Shown one piece after another: positions 62,909 through 64,000 of a stretch of DNA of 64,000 nt. The stretch lies in NCBI RefSeq assembly GCF_018141405.1, contig NZ_CP058648.1:1441001-1505000 (forward strand), in the 5' to 3' direction. This DNA comes from Serpentinicella alkaliphila (GTDB taxonomy: Bacteria; Bacillota; Clostridia; Peptostreptococcales; Natronincolaceae). Numbering within the stretch: position 1 is the first letter of the stretch; the number at the start of each line of letters is the position of its first letter. The translations under genes were made by a program, and so were the position numbers. The notes under the pieces are model-generated. The model had not been told where the DNA came from, did no database searches, and was given only the letters and a program-made list of their open reading frames with translations.

Positions 62909-64000
62909 ATGAAAATTTTAGTTGCTGAAAAAATTGCTCAAAAAGGCATCGATACATTAATGGAATCAGGCATGGAAGTAGATGTAAAATTAGGAATTAC
63001 AAGAGAGGAATTACTAGCATCAATAAAAAATTATGATGCTATTATTGTAAGAAGTGTTACAAAAATTAATGAAGAATTTTATGAGCATGCTACAAATCTA
63101 AAAGTAGTCGGAAGAGCGGGAAATGGCGTTGATAATATTGAAATGGATGGGGCTACGAAGAGAGGTATTATAGTTGTAAACACTCCAGATGCAAACACTG
63201 TATCTGCTGCAGAACATACAATCGGTTTATTATTATCGTCAGGTAGAAATATACCACAAGCAAATGCACTTATTAAAGATAAAAAGTGGGATAGAAGTAA
63301 GTTTACTGGTGTAGAGTTATTAAATAAAACGGTTGGGATAGTAGGCTTAGGCAGAATAGGTTCATTAGTAGCAACTAGGCTACAATCTTTCGGAATGCAT
63401 GTAATTGCCTATGACCCATATATCACTGATGAGAGATTTAAAAAATTTGGAGCAGAAAAAAAGGAAACACTAGCAGAATTAGTTAAAGAATCAGACTTCA
63501 TAACTGTTCATACACCAAAAACAGATGAAACTTTTGGAATGATAGGTGACGAAGAATTTAAAATTGCTAAAAAAGGTGTAAGAGTTGTGAACTGTGCAAG
63601 AGGTGGTATTATCGATGAGGCTGCATTAGAAAGAGCATTAAAAAATGGTATTGTTGCAAGCGCAGGTATTGACGTGCTTGTTGACGAACCAAATCCTGTA
63701 TCACCTTTAATTGATCTTGATAATGTAGTAATTACCCCACATCTTGGGGCAGATACTTTCGAGGCTCAAGACAATGTTGGATTAACAGTTGCAAAGGAAG
63801 TAATACATGCCCTTAGGGGAGAAATGGTTCCAAATGCAGTTAACCTACCAACTCTTCAACATCAAGAGTTAGAAAGTATAAAGCCATACTTATCACTAGG
63901 AGAAATATTAGGCAAATTCTATCATCAGCTTAGAAAAGATTCTATTAATAAAATAGAAATAATATACAGTGGTGATGTAGCTAAGTATGAAACTTCAGTT
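62909..64000 (+). CDS. serA: D-3-phosphoglycerate dehydrogenase, 3' end beyond the window
   Basis: The first 364 codons of SerA, the first enzyme of serine synthesis, which oxidises 3-phosphoglycerate with NAD. The catalytic and substrate domain is split around the NAD domain (GIVGLGRIGSLVATRLQSFG). The active-site Arg, Glu and His are in NCARGGIIDEAAL, DVLVDEPNP and VVITPHLGADTFEAQ. The window ends in the intervening ASB domain (about 315 onward), so this is the long form, usually near 525 residues with a C-terminal ACT domain. AAAGGAGG precedes ATG. It is regulated by the serine T-box upstream. Confidence 0.96.
   Translation, partial: MKILVAEKIAQKGIDTLMESGMEVDVKLGITREELLASIKNYDAIIVRSVTKINEEFYEHATNLKVVGRAGNGVDNIEMDGATKRGIIVVNTPDANTVSAAEHTIGLLLSSGRNIPQANALIKDKKWDRSKFTGVELLNKTVGIVGLGRIGSLVATRLQSFGMHVIAYDPYITDERFKKFGAEKKETLAELVKESDFITVHTPKTDETFGMIGDEEFKIAKKGVRVVNCARGGIIDEAALERALKNGIVASAGIDVLVDEPNPVSPLIDLDNVVITPHLGADTFEAQDNVGLTVAKEVIHALRGEMVPNAVNLPTLQHQELESIKPYLSLGEILGKFYHQLRKDSINKIEIIYSGDVAKYETSV

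Overview
The window is AT-rich DNA from a spore-forming, low-GC Gram-positive anaerobe, most likely a clostridium. The evidence is Shine-Dalgarno sites of the AGGAGG type before most genes, a CotF-like spore coat protein, a SleL-like cell wall hydrolase, a glycine riboswitch, a T-box leader, an FMN-binding lipoprotein and Gram-positive lipoboxes. An Alkaliphilus-like genus is my guess from protein flavour only. No rRNA, tRNA or CRISPR array was seen.

Layout. (1) 1-9.6 kb: a chemosensory operon (cheA-cheW-MCP-cheR-cheB, a multi-PAS hybrid kinase and a single-domain response regulator). Its cheA lost its 5' end to an insertion sequence whose terminal 99 bp form the window start. (2) 9.8-16 kb: a lytic transglycosylase broken by an in-frame TAA, an AraC regulator, an EamA exporter, a zinc ribbon miniprotein and two lipoproteins. 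(3) 16-26 kb: an accessory, IS-rich stretch with a decayed IS1634-like transposase, a RelA/SpoT synthetase fused to a HEPN-like C-terminus, an unknown protein, a membrane GGDEF-EAL protein, a YdbC protein, a frameshifted IS110 element with a candidate bridge RNA, and an IS607 element with intact TnpA and ruined TnpB. (4) 26-39 kb: small metabolic and stress genes (frameshifted hemolysin III, DegV, flavin/PLP-fold protein, Dabb, ProX-like deacylase, FetAB-type transporter, FMN-binding lipoprotein, PflX-like radical SAM enzyme, frameshifted CotF, nitroreductase, GIY-YIG protein), a second MCP and a Y-family polymerase. (5) 39-43 kb: a small membrane protein, a methyltransferase, a Met-rich secreted protein and a two-component pair with a Met/His-rich sensor domain. 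(6) 43.4-48.4 kb: a complete branched-chain amino-acid ABC transporter (LivJHMGF) plus an ATC-hydrolase-like protein. (7) 48.5-54 kb: YibE/F, a complete copy of the IS found in cheA (17-bp inverted repeats, target duplication, transposase with two frameshifts), an HTH miniprotein, an HD protein and a REC-GGDEF-REC regulator. (8) 54-58.5 kb: DUF2318 protein, small membrane protein and a MacB/FtsX-type ABC system, resembling part of the P19 iron-uptake locus. (9) 58.5-64 kb: a GH18 hydrolase, a CYTH protein, a tandem glycine riboswitch before a lone PTS IIC-like transporter, and a serine T-box before serA.

Two themes recur. The first is dense signalling: two chemoreceptors, a hybrid kinase, a two-component system, two c-di-GMP enzymes and a (p)ppGpp synthetase. 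The second is an unusual number of recent-looking gene disruptions (single stops or frameshifts in otherwise well-preserved genes), together with four kinds of insertion sequence. This points to relaxed selection, or to uncorrected homopolymer errors in the sequence. The last 3 kb group glycine- and serine-responsive RNA switches side by side.
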